Part shown: positions 1 to 5,744 of the stretch, piece by piece
Layout of the letters: the number at the start of each line of letters is the position of its first letter
Numbering within the stretch: the stretch's first letter is position 1
Assembly: GCA_003562655.1 (NCBI GenBank)
Contig: PWUC01000183.1
Coordinates: forward strand, 1 to 5,845
Length of the DNA stretch: 5,845 nucleotides
Origin: Clostridia bacterium
GTDB lineage: Bacteria; Bacillota_E; SLMV01; PUMD01
Direction: 5' to 3'
The notes under the pieces: generated by a model
The model's input: only the letters and a program-made list of their open reading frames with translations
Database searches by the model: none
Told to the model about the DNA's origin: nothing
Program-made: the position numbers and the translations under genes

Positions 1-168
1 CCATGGATCAGAAGCCCCGCGTCGCCGGCATCGCTCCGGAACGAGTCGCGTCTATGCGGTCCGAAACCGTCTCTGAGATCCGGCGCGAGTTCGGCGCCTG
101 TGATCGCTCGCCCCCGAGTCTGGCCTCCTCACGGCTGAACATCGAGACGGAAAGGGGGGCTGGCCGCA
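1..168. other. 5' leader of the carrier gene, no supported gene
   Basis: This stretch precedes the plus-strand carrier gene. All three plus-strand frames are open for part of it, but none shows the strong G/C third-position bias seen in the genes of this window and none gives a recognisable protein end. I see no convincing -35/-10 pair, no hairpin followed by a T-run and no repeat. It may hold the promoter or the degraded 3' end of an upstream gene, but the sequence does not decide between these. Confidence 0.4.
149..159 (+). promoter_or_regulatory. Ribosome binding site of the carrier gene
   Basis: A purine-rich GGAAAGGGGGG ends 9 bases before the ATG at 169. This is an acceptable Shine-Dalgarno position and supports that ATG as the start. 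No other start codon nearby has a comparable purine run, and the protein enters its first membrane segment about ten residues after this methionine, as expected for the family. Confidence 0.5.
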
Positions 169-1551
169 ATGAATCTCCTGCGTGACCGCAGGGCAACGGG
201 TGTTGTGGTCTCCATCGTCCTTTCCCTGCTGGTGTATTTCGGCACCCTGCCGTCGGACCTCAGCCCCGACGCCAGGGCCGCCCTGATCGCGATCCTGTTC
301 ACCGTGACGTGGTGGGCCTTCCGGGTGATCCCCCCCGCCTATACCTCCCTGCTGCTTCTGCTTTATCTCATCGTGAGCGGGGTGGCCGGACCGCGGGAGA
401 CCTTCGCCTTCTGGTCGGGCCCCATGGCGTGGCTGATGATCGGGGCCTTCCTCATCGCCCGGGGCGTCACCCGCTCGGGGCTGGCGGGACGGATCTCCCT
501 GCACCTGGTCAGCCGCTTCGCCAGCTCCTACCGCGGGCTGATCATCGCCGTATACGCCCTGAACCTGGTCCTGGCCCCCCTGGTGCCCCTGCCCTTTCCC
601 CGGGCCTTTCTGATCATGGCCCTGGTGCAGCAGATCATCGACCACTCGGATGTGGACGAAAAGACCCGGGCCAGTCTGGGGTTCGCCGTCTTCATGGGCT
701 CCGTCCCCGCCTCCATGATGTTTCTGACCACCGAGGCCGTCCTGAACCCGGTCACCTCCTCCCTGGCGGGAGGGATCTCCTGGATGGAGTGGGCGACGCT
801 GATGACCGCACCCTCCCTGCTGGCCGCGGCCCTGATGCTGCTGGCCCACCTGCTGGTGTTTCCCGCCGCCAGGATGAGGGTCGACACCGAACACCTGAAA
901 CGGGAGCTTGAGAAACTCGGTCCCCTGTCCGCCCCGGAGATCCGCGTCATCCTCTGGGTGAGCGCCGCCCTCCTCCTGTGGGTCACAGACTCGCTGCACC
1001 AGATCCACCCCGCCTGGGTGGCCCTCGGGGCGGCGGTGGGGATGTCACTGCCGGTCGCAGGAGGCATACTCGGGGAGGAGGACCTGACCGGGGGCGTGGA
1101 CTGGTCGTCGCTGCTCTTTGCCACCGGAGCCCTGGCCATCGGCGCCGCCGCAGAGGTGACGGGTCTTTCGCGGTGGATCATGACCCGCCTGGTCCCGGCC
1201 ACCCTGCCCACCGCCGCCCCGGTCTTTTTGGGCTACGTGGCGGCAGTCGGCTACATACTGCACCTCTTCGTGGGCAGTGTGCTGGCCGCACTGTCGATCC
1301 TGGTCCCGCCCCTGGTCACCCTGGCGGGCCAGTTCGGAATTGAGTCCTTCGCCCCGGCCCTCATCATATACACCACGGCCGTCATGGGGGTTGCCCTGCC
1401 CTTTCACAACCTGATGGTGCTGGTCGGGGTGGGCAAGGTGGGCCACTTCAGCGAGCGCGAGACCCTTCGCTTCTTCCCCGCCCAGACGGCAGTCACCCTC
1501 CTGGTCGTGGCCTTTCAGATCGGATGGTGGACCCTCCTGGGCAGACTCTGA
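169..1551 (+). CDS. SLC13/DASS family divalent anion transporter
   Basis: This 460-residue integral membrane protein belongs to the SLC13/DASS (divalent anion:Na+ symporter) superfamily, whose members import dicarboxylates, citrate, sulfate or similar anions. Hydrophobic segments cover most of the chain (roughly 10-27, 35-52, 56-74, 84-100, 121-140, 168-187, 207-232, 258-273, 281-300, 313-330, 350-386, 396-420 and 437-458), with a charged cytoplasmic stretch at 233-257. Two halves are visible. The first has FWSGPMAWLMIGAFLIARG (81-99) followed by SGL (103-105) and a PFPRA element (142-146). The second has DWSSLLFATGALAIG (311-325) followed by TGL (331-333) and a GS-A--S--VP element (369-380). 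The length is typical of the family. The usual Ser-Asn-Thr anion-binding signatures are not recognisable: the corresponding stretches read GSVPASMMFLTTEAVLNP (177-194) and ALPFHN (409-414). The substrate is therefore unknown. The gene stands alone on its strand and converges with the nuclease cluster. Confidence 0.85.
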   Translation: MNLLRDRRATGVVVSIVLSLLVYFGTLPSDLSPDARAALIAILFTVTWWAFRVIPPAYTSLLLLLYLIVSGVAGPRETFAFWSGPMAWLMIGAFLIARGVTRSGLAGRISLHLVSRFASSYRGLIIAVYALNLVLAPLVPLPFPRAFLIMALVQQIIDHSDVDEKTRASLGFAVFMGSVPASMMFLTTEAVLNPVTSSLAGGISWMEWATLMTAPSLLAAALMLLAHLLVFPAARMRVDTEHLKRELEKLGPLSAPEIRVILWVSAALLLWVTDSLHQIHPAWVALGAAVGMSLPVAGGILGEEDLTGGVDWSSLLFATGALAIGAAAEVTGLSRWIMTRLVPATLPTAAPVFLGYVAAVGYILHLFVGSVLAALSILVPPLVTLAGQFGIESFAPALIIYTTAVMGVALPFHNLMVLVGVGKVGHFSERETLRFFPAQTAVTLLVVAFQIGWWTLLGRL

Positions 1552-1643
1552 TCCTGGAGGAAGAAGGAATCGGCACCGCCGGTTTTCACGGAGGGCAGGC
1601 ACACCTGAAGAGAAGGGGGCCGGGCGCCGTCGCGTCCACATCC
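1552..1643. other. Convergent intergenic gap
   Basis: This gap separates the 3' ends of the plus-strand carrier and the minus-strand ATPase. Apart from a weak hairpin at 1568-1584 it holds nothing recognisable, and neither gene's coding signal continues into it. Confidence 0.6.
1568..1584 (+). terminator. Weak candidate terminator hairpin
   Basis: AATCGGC, loop ACC, GCCGGTT can form a 7-base-pair stem with one G-U pair, starting 17 bases after the carrier stop codon and followed by TTC. The T-run is only four long and half of it lies inside the stem, so this is a poor intrinsic terminator. It is at the right place between convergent genes and has an A-run on the other side, so it could work weakly in both directions. 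Confidence 0.3.
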
Positions 1644-4088
1644 TCAGAGCCTCCGGTCGTACTCGTGCACGCTCTCCGCGCCGGCCCGCAGCAGCTCCCT
1701 CGTCTCGGCGTCACAGCTGAACACCAGCACCTGAAAATCCCCGGCCAGCTCCTGAATGAGCCCGGCCGCATACGCCTTCCGCTCGCTGTCGAGATTCACC
1801 ATCGGTTCATCCATGACAAAGAGGCCCTCCCCCGGTGCGAAGATCTCCGCCGCGATGGCCAGCCGCAGCGACAGGGCGGCACAGTCGCTCGTGCCCGCCG
1901 ACAACAGATGCAGGGGGAACTCGACACCCTCCCGGGCCCGCACCAGCCGCCCGGGCTCGAGACCCTCCATGGGGCCGGCCTCGTATCTTCCGCCGGTGAC
2001 GCGGGCGAGGCATTCGGCGAAGCGTTCCTTCAGGCCGGTGAAGGTCTGCCCGTCGAGATGCTCTCTCACCCTCTGGAAGGCGTCCCTCACGGCGAGGAGC
2101 GACCGGGCCCTCTCCTTCTCCTCCTCCCGCCTCAGCTCCGCCTCGCCGCGCCGGTCACGCAGATCCGCCGCGGAATGATCCTGCAGAAAGTCCTCCCTGC
2201 TCTCCAGCTCGCGCTGCAGCTCGCCGATCTCCTCCCCCAGGGCCCGGGCGGCATCGCGCAGACCCAGGGCCTCCCGCCTCAGCTCCTGCGGCGAACTGCC
2301 CGGGAGGTGTTCGGGATCGAAGTCCTCCGGCAGATCGCCCCGGACTCTGTCCATGTCGTTCCTCAGCACCCGCTGCCGTTCCAGGGCGCCATCAAAGTCC
2401 CCGTAGGCCTCCTTCCAGGCGGCAAACTGCTCCCTCCTGCCGGTGTTTTTGGCGATGAAGCTCTCCTTCTCCGCCTGCAGCTGACGCTCAGCCTCATCCA
2501 GTTCATCGGGCCCCGGAAGCCGCTGTCCGAGGTAGGGGTTGTCCGAGCTTTTCATCTCCCCCACCCTCTCCCGCAGCTCCGTGAGGCCCGCAAACCCGTT
2601 GGCCTCGAGCCGGGAGGACATCAGGTTCTGCAGGTCCTGCCTGCAGCGGCGCTTCTCCTCCCGCTGCGCGAGGACAGACCTGGCCTCCTCCGGGTCCCGG
2701 CAGTCGAGCCGCGCCAGCTCCGCCGCCAGCTCATCGCGGCTCTGCCTCAGCGCCAGCTCGAGCTGGTCCAGGTCGGCCCGGGCCGACCGGACCTCCAGGT
2801 GAAGAACATCCGGGATCTCCAGTTCAAACCTCCCGCGGGCGGTGAACCGCCCGGGAGAATCAAGGGTCTCCTCCTCTCCCTCGATGCCCCTTCGCACTGC
2901 ATACCGGACGCCCTCGCCGGGGCGCAGGTCGGCCTCCAGCTCCAGAGCGTCGAGTCTCGCCTGCGCCGTCGTGACCTCCGCCTCCAGATCGCGGAGCCCG
3001 TCCACGTCATCGCCGGAGCCCTCGGGAAGATCCCCGAGCCCCGCCGTCACCCCCTCAATCCCCCTCTGCGTCTGCTCCAGTTCGTCCAGAAGCTGCTCCA
3101 GGGCCCTGTGCCTGCGGGCCTGTTCGACCTGTTTCCTCCTCTGCCTCCTGTCCTCGAGTCGCCGATCATACTCGTCGAGACTCTCATCATACCGCTCCGT
3201 CAGGCCCTGGTATCCGTCCCACTTCCGCACCGCCTCTCGCGCGGCCCGGTGCTTTTCCCGGACCCCCTCGTAGTCGCGGTACTGCTGCCACTGCTCCGCC
3301 AGCAGCTCCAGCCGGCCGGCCTCCTCCCCCACCTCGCAGCGCCGACGCTCCCTGTCTCTTATGACCTCCCGGAGCTTCCCGGCGGTCTCCTGGGCCTCCC
3401 CGACCTCCCGGATTAGCCGGTCCAGGTCCTGGCAGCGGTAGTGGGCCGCCAGAATGGAGCCGGGCCTCGCATAGCGCTCCTCCCTCCCGGGCCGGTTGCT
3501 TTCCAGGTCCCAGTGCCGGATCGTCTGCTCCAGGCGGCTCGACAGCAGCTCCTCAAACCTCCGGACCGACACCCCCTCACTCTCGAAGACCGCCTCCCTC
3601 AGGACCTGCTCGATGGAGTCATCATCGCGCTCCTGCAGCAGCTGCACCGTCTGCCGCAGGGTCCCCTGGTTGATCAGCACCGTGGTCCGGTAGGTCTGGG
3701 GACCAAAGCCCAGGATCTTTCCCATGATCTCCTCGACGGCTTCCTGTCCGGAATAGGTCGCCCCGTCATATTCCAGGTCAACCCGGTTGGCCGCCCTGTC
3801 GCGGTGATAGTGCTTGCTGACCCTCAGCCTGCCGCCCCCGCTGTCTCCTGCCAGTGTCACCCGGAAGTTGTCGCCGCCGGCCCGCGGAAAGAAACTCTCG
3901 ATCCAGGCTGCCTCAGATGAACCCTTCCTGGGCGAAAGGGGTGCAAACAGGGCCACCTCCAGCGCAGCCATGAGGGTCGACTTCCCCGCCTCGTTCGGGC
4001 CGCATATCAGGTTCAGACCCGGGCCGAAGGACACCCTCTCCTCGGTGAAACCAGCGAAGGAGCGGACGGAGATCTCATCCAGCCTCAT
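1644..4088 (-). CDS. Rad50/SbcC/YhaN-like coiled-coil ABC-type ATPase
   Basis: This 814-residue protein is the likely ATPase partner of the phosphoesterase encoded just upstream; such pairs process DNA ends, hairpins or protein-blocked breaks. The N-terminal head has Walker A GPNEAGKST (30-38), an FAGF element (11-14) and a Q-loop glutamine in INQG (Q141). A long charged coiled coil runs from about 215 to 385. A short segment richer in beta-type residues (about 386-437) interrupts it, and a second coiled coil runs to about 690. The C-terminal head has the ABC signature LSAGT (729-733, Ala for the usual second Gly), Walker B LFVMDEP (756-762) and a D-loop NLD (765-767). There is no CxxC zinc hook and the protein is shorter than typical SbcC (about 1000 residues), so a YhaN-type member fits better than a true SbcC. 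The H-loop position may be Asp793 in FSCDAE. The start ATG overlaps the end of the upstream reading frame by 14 bases, with AGGGAGGT 8 bases before it, indicating coupled translation. Confidence 0.85.
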   Translation of the reverse strand: MRLDEISVRSFAGFTEERVSFGPGLNLICGPNEAGKSTLMAALEVALFAPLSPRKGSSEAAWIESFFPRAGGDNFRVTLAGDSGGGRLRVSKHYHRDRAANRVDLEYDGATYSGQEAVEEIMGKILGFGPQTYRTTVLINQGTLRQTVQLLQERDDDSIEQVLREAVFESEGVSVRRFEELLSSRLEQTIRHWDLESNRPGREERYARPGSILAAHYRCQDLDRLIREVGEAQETAGKLREVIRDRERRRCEVGEEAGRLELLAEQWQQYRDYEGVREKHRAAREAVRKWDGYQGLTERYDESLDEYDRRLEDRRQRRKQVEQARRHRALEQLLDELEQTQRGIEGVTAGLGDLPEGSGDDVDGLRDLEAEVTTAQARLDALELEADLRPGEGVRYAVRRGIEGEEETLDSPGRFTARGRFELEIPDVLHLEVRSARADLDQLELALRQSRDELAAELARLDCRDPEEARSVLAQREEKRRCRQDLQNLMSSRLEANGFAGLTELRERVGEMKSSDNPYLGQRLPGPDELDEAERQLQAEKESFIAKNTGRREQFAAWKEAYGDFDGALERQRVLRNDMDRVRGDLPEDFDPEHLPGSSPQELRREALGLRDAARALGEEIGELQRELESREDFLQDHSAADLRDRRGEAELRREEEKERARSLLAVRDAFQRVREHLDGQTFTGLKERFAECLARVTGGRYEAGPMEGLEPGRLVRAREGVEFPLHLLSAGTSDCAALSLRLAIAAEIFAPGEGLFVMDEPMVNLDSERKAYAAGLIQELAGDFQVLVFSCDAETRELLRAGAESVHEYDRRL

Positions 4089-4419
4089 CCTCCTGCACCT
4101 CCCTGATCAGTTCATAGGCCAGCTGAAGCGCCCTGCGATCGCCGCCGGCCGCCACCTCGCGCATCAGCCGGTGGGGGAAGCTGTGCCGGGTGAACTCCTC
4201 GTCAATCGCCTCCCTGTCGATCTGCGGGTGAAGATCCGACGTGTCCAGGCTGAGAAGGTGGGCCACAGAATCCGAAATCCTCCGGTACAGCCGGTTCTCT
4301 CCGCTGCGTATGTAGTGCTCGTAGTCCTCCCGCGGGATCCAGCCCTCAACCCGGAGCCGGAGCACCGTATGCTCGCGCCCCTGCCACGCCTCCATCAGCC
4401 TCTGCAGCCCCCCCTCCAT
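4075..4419 (-). CDS. C-terminal domain of the phosphoesterase, in a shifted frame
   Basis: These 114 residues, from the ATG at 4419, look like the C-terminal capping domain of the SbcD/YhaO-type protein encoded immediately upstream. The stretch HTVLRLRVEGWIPRED (about residues 17-32) resembles the beta-strand element that follows the catalytic domain in such proteins, and the rest is a charged, mostly helical segment ending in EVQEDEAG. Third codon positions become almost all G or C exactly where the upstream frame loses this bias. The most economical reading is one gene with a one-base frame change at the G7 run or, less likely, at the nearby G6 run (4437-4432). An alternative is a separate subunit started at 4419, where GAGAGG lies 7 bases upstream of the ATG. 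The stop codon overlaps the ATPase start by 14 bases. Confidence 0.7.
   Translation of the reverse strand: MEGGLQRLMEAWQGREHTVLRLRVEGWIPREDYEHYIRSGENRLYRRISDSVAHLLSLDTSDLHPQIDREAIDEEFTRHSFPHRLMREVAAGGDRRALQLAYELIREVQEDEAG
4097..4104 (-). promoter_or_regulatory. Ribosome binding site of the ATPase gene
   Basis: AGGGAGGT lies 8 bases before the ATPase ATG, inside the 3' end of the phosphoesterase C-terminal frame. A second AGGAGG directly abuts the ATG and is too close to act in the usual way. The position supports this start and coupled translation of the two genes. Confidence 0.6.
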
Positions 4420-5206
4420 CCTCGACCCTCTCCCCCCGGTCCTCGAAGCGGTAGGTCCCCGTCTCGTGCCGGTCCGCAGATATGCCGCCCCTGTCATCGA
4501 CCTCGATCACCCAGCAGCTGCCCCCGTGCCGGCAGTCCATGCCGTCGGGCTCGGGGGTGCCGGCGTAGTAGATGCGCCCCCCGTCCCCCTCGGGGTAGGG
4601 AACGTGGGTGTGCCCCAGCAGCCACAGGTCGATCCCCGCCCTGCCCAACAGCTGGCTCCGGGTCATCGGGTAGTAGACGCCGTCAAAATCCGGGGACACC
4701 CCCTCCAGGGATCCGTGGGCCACACCGATGTCGATCCCGTCCCCCTCTACATCCCCGGGGATCCAGTCCACGGCGTTCGCGGCGCTGGTCGGCGTCGGGC
4801 AGGGCCCCGGGTAAACGGTGACTCCCGGCAGGTCAAGGCGGCTGAGAGGCAACGGCGACGCCTCCCTCAACACGACCGCGCGCTCCGGGAGCTCTGACTG
4901 GACCCGCTCCCACAGTCCCGACCGCTGCTGCAGGTAGTCGTGGTTTCCCGGCAGAATCAGAAGCGCCCGCCCGGCGAACCTCGCCAGCCTGCCCACCACC
5001 TCGGCGACGGTCTTTTTCGCAACCGAGACCCGGTGGAACAGGTCGCCGGCGATGATGAACAGGTCGCATTCCTGGCCGTTGGCCACCTCCACCAGCCGGT
5101 CCACGACATCCAGCCTCGCCCGCGCCAGGGCGTCCGCCCCCGGGCCGTATCGCTCGAACTTCATCCCCACGTGCAGGTCGGCCGTGTGCAGTATTCTCAG
5201 ACCCAT
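4346..5206 (-). CDS. SbcD/Mre11/YhaO-like metallophosphoesterase, N-terminal catalytic part
   Basis: This frame encodes 286 residues; about the first 269 look genuine. It is a calcineurin-like phosphoesterase, expected to bind two metal ions (typically Mn2+) and cut DNA with the ATPase encoded next to it. All five metal and catalytic motifs are present: DLH (D10, H12), GDLFHR (G54-R59), GNHD (87-90), an AHGSLEG histidine (H164) and GHTH (198-201). The YAGTPEP stretch (about 214-220) is where SbcD-type proteins carry a conserved substrate-side loop. Family members usually have 370-420 residues with a C-terminal domain after this point. Here the frame runs into a low-quality tail rich in Gly and Ala with poor third-position bias, while the missing domain lies in the next frame (see 4075-4419). 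Removing one G from a run of seven (minus strand, 4414-4408) would fuse them into a 376-residue protein. The start ATG has GGGGAGGA 6 bases upstream. Confidence 0.88.
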   Translation of the reverse strand: MGLRILHTADLHVGMKFERYGPGADALARARLDVVDRLVEVANGQECDLFIIAGDLFHRVSVAKKTVAEVVGRLARFAGRALLILPGNHDYLQQRSGLWERVQSELPERAVVLREASPLPLSRLDLPGVTVYPGPCPTPTSAANAVDWIPGDVEGDGIDIGVAHGSLEGVSPDFDGVYYPMTRSQLLGRAGIDLWLLGHTHVPYPEGDGGRIYYAGTPEPDGMDCRHGGSCWVIEVDDRGGISADRHETGTYRFEDRGERVEDGGGAAEADGGVAGARAYGAPAPG

Positions 5207-5361
5207 GTCCGATCCTCCCCGTCAGAGTTGATTTGCTGGTGCCCCCGATCGGGGGCACCACCCACCGGCTCAGGCCCCCTAACCTCGCTGGAGCCGAAGT
5301 CCACCTGGACGGCCCTGAGCTCCGGGGCCACCTGGCGGGCGCGGTCCCCGCTGTCGATCAC
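5197..5361 (-). CDS. Continuation of the upstream small gene, or separate 54-residue ORF
   Basis: From the GTG at 5361 this frame encodes 54 residues. Its first 26 codons (VIDSGDRARQVAPELRAV and on to about SSE) all end in G or C, matching the neighbouring genes, whereas the other frames here do not. Two readings are possible. It may be the C-terminus of the 5744-5358 gene, rejoined by adding one G to the G4 run at 5366-5363. Or it may be a separate small gene whose GTG overlaps the upstream TGA as GTGA, with GAGG 8 bases before it. Bias weakens after about 5285, where the palindrome lies. The stop overlaps the phosphoesterase start by 10 bases. No function is recognisable. Confidence 0.45.
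   Translation of the reverse strand: MIDSGDRARQVAPELRAVQVDFGSSEVRGPEPVGGAPDRGHQQINSDGEDRTWV
5213..5220 (-). promoter_or_regulatory. Ribosome binding site of the phosphoesterase gene
   Basis: GGGGAGGA ends 6 bases before the ATG at 5206 and is the best Shine-Dalgarno sequence in the cluster. It fixes the phosphoesterase start, since the DLH metal motif follows only nine residues after the methionine. The site lies inside the last codons of the overlapping upstream frame. Confidence 0.7.
5237..5260. repeat. Perfect 24-base palindrome upstream of the phosphoesterase
   Basis: TGGTGCCCCC, GATC, GGGGGCACCA is an exact inverted repeat, centred on GATC, 31 bases before the phosphoesterase ATG. As RNA it can fold into a 10-base-pair stem with a four-base loop on either strand. 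No T-run follows on either side, so it is not a standard intrinsic terminator. It could be an operator for a dimeric regulator, an mRNA processing or stability hairpin between cistrons, or a dispersed repeat. If the frame ending at 5197 is translated, the palindrome also encodes GAPDRGHQ near its end. Only one copy is present in this window. Confidence 0.75.
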
Positions 5362-5744
5362 GCCCCTGGCCTCACCGCACCGGGCTCGATCAGCACCCAT
5401 TCGAGGTCCCTGAGATCGTCGCTTCTCATACCCGGCATCGGTGCGGCGAAGAATCGCAGCCCCCGGATCAACCGGGCCAGTCTCGAGCTGGGATCCCCCC
5501 GGCCCAGACCATCGAGAAGACCGCCGGTGAAGCTCCCCGGCAGGGCCGGCCGGTACATGTACCTGCCCTCGCGGATCTGCTCCGGGAGCTCCTTGTGCCC
5601 TGCCCCGCAGGCGGCGTCGAGATGCTGCGGATCCGGCGTCCAGTACTGTCCGGCGCAGTGGGCCTGAAGATGGGCCAGGATCCTCCGGGCGATGTCGCCG
5701 CCGGTCATCCCGATGTCGTAGGGTAAGCTCCATCGAAGGGCCAC
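5358..5744 (-). CDS. Small uncharacterised protein, faint GIY-YIG-like features
   Basis: I do not firmly recognise this 128-residue protein (GTG start at 5744). Third-position G/C bias is strong from about 5708 on. Near the N-terminus PYDIGMTGGDIARRILAH (residues 8-25) loosely resembles the second half of a GIY-YIG nuclease signature (YIG-x-T, then Arg and His), and DLEWVLIEPG (about 114-123) resembles the later segment with the catalytic Glu. The canonical Tyr residues are not clearly placed, so this is only a suggestion. The middle contains YWTPDPQHL and a Gly/Pro-rich LPGSFTGGLLDGLGRGDP. No Shine-Dalgarno sequence precedes the GTG; an alternative ATG at 5708 overlaps another frame's stop by four bases (ATGA). 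The frame ends at TGA 5360-5358, but coding bias continues in another frame to 5197, so the true protein may be about 180 residues. It lies directly upstream of the phosphoesterase on the same strand. Confidence 0.55.
   Translation of the reverse strand: MALRWSLPYDIGMTGGDIARRILAHLQAHCAGQYWTPDPQHLDAACGAGHKELPEQIREGRYMYRPALPGSFTGGLLDGLGRGDPSSRLARLIRGLRFFAAPMPGMRSDDLRDLEWVLIEPGAVRPGA

Noticed and set aside
3..185. 60-residue plus-strand frame overlapping the carrier start
   Set aside because: It lacks the G/C third-position bias, has no ribosome binding site within the window, and overlaps the true start in another frame.
52..1008. Minus-strand open frame of 318 codons opposite the carrier
   Set aside because: Its composition is dominated by Gly, Gln, His and Asp with no domain, as expected for the reverse of a GC-rich membrane protein gene.
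1524..3416. Plus-strand open frame of 630 codons opposite the ATPase gene
   Set aside because: It is antisense to the ATPase, is rich in Pro, Leu and Gln in the way mirror frames of GC-rich coiled-coil genes are, and has no motif or ribosome binding site.
5237..5260. tRNA remnant: GCCCCCG and CGGGGGC followed by ACCA look like a 7-base-pair acceptor stem with a CCA end
   Set aside because: There are no D, anticodon or T arms, and the palindrome alone explains the resemblance.
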